Origin: Prolixibacteraceae bacterium
GTDB lineage: Bacteria > Bacteroidota > Bacteroidia > Bacteroidales > Prolixibacteraceae
Assembly: GCA_003516705.1 (NCBI GenBank)
Contig: DPCJ01000044.1
Location: 1 to 23,761 of the forward strand
Direction of reading: 5' to 3'
Length of the DNA: 23,761 bases
In this document: in pieces, positions 23,079 through 23,761 of the stretch
Numbering within the stretch: the stretch's first letter is position 1
Layout: each line of letters starts with the position of its first letter
The notes under the pieces: generated by a model
What the model was told of the DNA's origin: nothing
The model's database searches: none
Seen by the model: the letters and a program-made list of their open reading frames with translations, nothing else
Position numbers and translations under genes: made by a program

Positions 23079-23761
23079 ATGAACCGTAAAACGATTTTAC
23101 TGATTGCAATTCTTATCGTTTCATCGATTTATATTGAGGCTCAAACTTCCACCCGATGGCGTGGCCCTGAAGGCAATGGCGTTTATCCGGAAACCGGGCT
23201 GCTGAAAAAATGGCCTTCCAATGGACCTGAAATTGCCTGGCATTTCGACAAACTGGGCACCGGTTATTCGTCGCCGGCATTGGCCAACGACATAATTTAC
23301 GTTGCAGGAATGGAAGAAACCACGGGTTATATCTATGCGCTTTCGACTGATGGTAAACTTAAATGGAAGTCTCCTTACGGCCCTGAATGGAAAGAAAGTT
23401 ATCCGGGAGCAAGGTCAACGCCTGTGATTGCAGGTGACTTTTTATACATGTATTCAGGAATGGGAAATCTCGTTTGCATGGATGCCGCCACAGGTAAAAT
23501 AAAATGGCAGAAAAATATATTAAAAGAATTCGACGGAATCAATATTGAATGGGGTGTAACCGAAACTGTGGTTATTGATGGTGGGTTGCTTTATGTAACT
23601 CCCGGAGGAGCAAAAAACAATGTGGTGGCGCTGAACCGCAACAATGGCGATTTGGTTTGGACTTCACCCGGAAAAGGAACTCTTTCGGCACACTGCACAC
23701 CGCTTTTGATTAATCTGCCGGCACGCAAACTACTGGTTACCATGAACTCCGGAAACATCAT
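23079..23761 (+). CDS. PQQ-binding-like beta-propeller protein, N-terminal part (3' truncated)
   Basis: The first 227 residues of a secreted protein are visible; the gene runs off the window. A signal peptide (residues 1-22, ending IEAQ) is followed by WRGPEGNGVYPETGLLKKWP and by propeller blades with the pattern GYSSPALANDIIYVAG, GYIYALSTDGKLKWK, NLVCMDAATGKIKWQ and VVALNRNNGDLVWTSPGKG. This is the PQQ-like repeat found in quinoprotein-type and YncE/BamB-like proteins. The WRGP opening is common in Bacteroidota and Planctomycetota proteins of this kind, few of which have a proven cofactor. Function is not determinable. The start ATG at 23079 precedes the signal peptide directly. Confidence 0.85.
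   Translation, partial: MNRKTILLIAILIVSSIYIEAQTSTRWRGPEGNGVYPETGLLKKWPSNGPEIAWHFDKLGTGYSSPALANDIIYVAGMEETTGYIYALSTDGKLKWKSPYGPEWKESYPGARSTPVIAGDFLYMYSGMGNLVCMDAATGKIKWQKNILKEFDGINIEWGVTETVVIDGGLLYVTPGGAKNNVVALNRNNGDLVWTSPGKGTLSAHCTPLLINLPARKLLVTMNSGNI

Overview
The window looks like a chromosomal segment of a Bacteroidota bacterium, probably a Bacteroidales/Marinilabiliales-type polysaccharide degrader. The evidence is the Bacteroidota promoter signature (TTTG - about 19 nt - TAnnTTTG) in front of several genes, mostly weak Shine-Dalgarno sites, a T9SS type A C-terminal sorting domain, a lipoprotein with an acidic stretch after the cysteine, a fucose-type FHS sugar permease, and abundant short palindromic intergenic repeats. 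Species cannot be assigned from the sequence alone.

Layout. 1-224: end of a sigma-54-type response regulator. 282-821: archaemetzincin zinc protease. 890-1598: a REP-associated tyrosine transposase (RAYT, minus strand) with five copies of a 15-bp REP palindrome around it. 1690-3692: promoter, typA/bipA and terminator. 3770-4867: terminator and DUF4382 lipoprotein (minus). 4986-5073: two dyad-symmetric candidate operators. 5106-7577: secreted GH36 alpha-galactosidase-like enzyme whose reading frame carries a palindromic repeat insertion.

7578-11774 is an AT-rich block unlike its neighbours. It carries a HEPN-zinc-ribbon protein, a SIR2-family NADase-like protein and a HerA-type hexameric ATPase, the last two overlapping by 20 nt. 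SIR2 plus HerA is an established anti-phage pair; the upstream HEPN-zinc-ribbon gene may be a third, RNA-cleaving component. This is the best candidate for a new or variant system here. A KilA-N protein (11957-12778) follows it.

12860-20060 returns to secreted glycan enzymes: GH29 alpha-L-fucosidase, a broken tyrosine recombinase, a small outer-membrane-barrel-like protein, an 850-bp repeat cluster (ten 21/22-bp tandem units, a nearly identical 0.1-kb repeat pair, paired hairpins), a GH9 glycosidase with its own consensus promoter, and a T9SS-exported protein of unknown function. 20198-23761 holds a beta-carbonic anhydrase, an FHS-family sugar permease (both minus) and the start of a PQQ-type beta-propeller protein.

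Together the GH36, GH29 and GH9 enzymes and the FHS permease suggest use of galactose-, fucose- and glucan-containing polymers, but there is no SusC/SusD pair here, so this is not a complete polysaccharide utilization locus. The many repeats and the integrase remnant mark a region that has accepted foreign DNA repeatedly.
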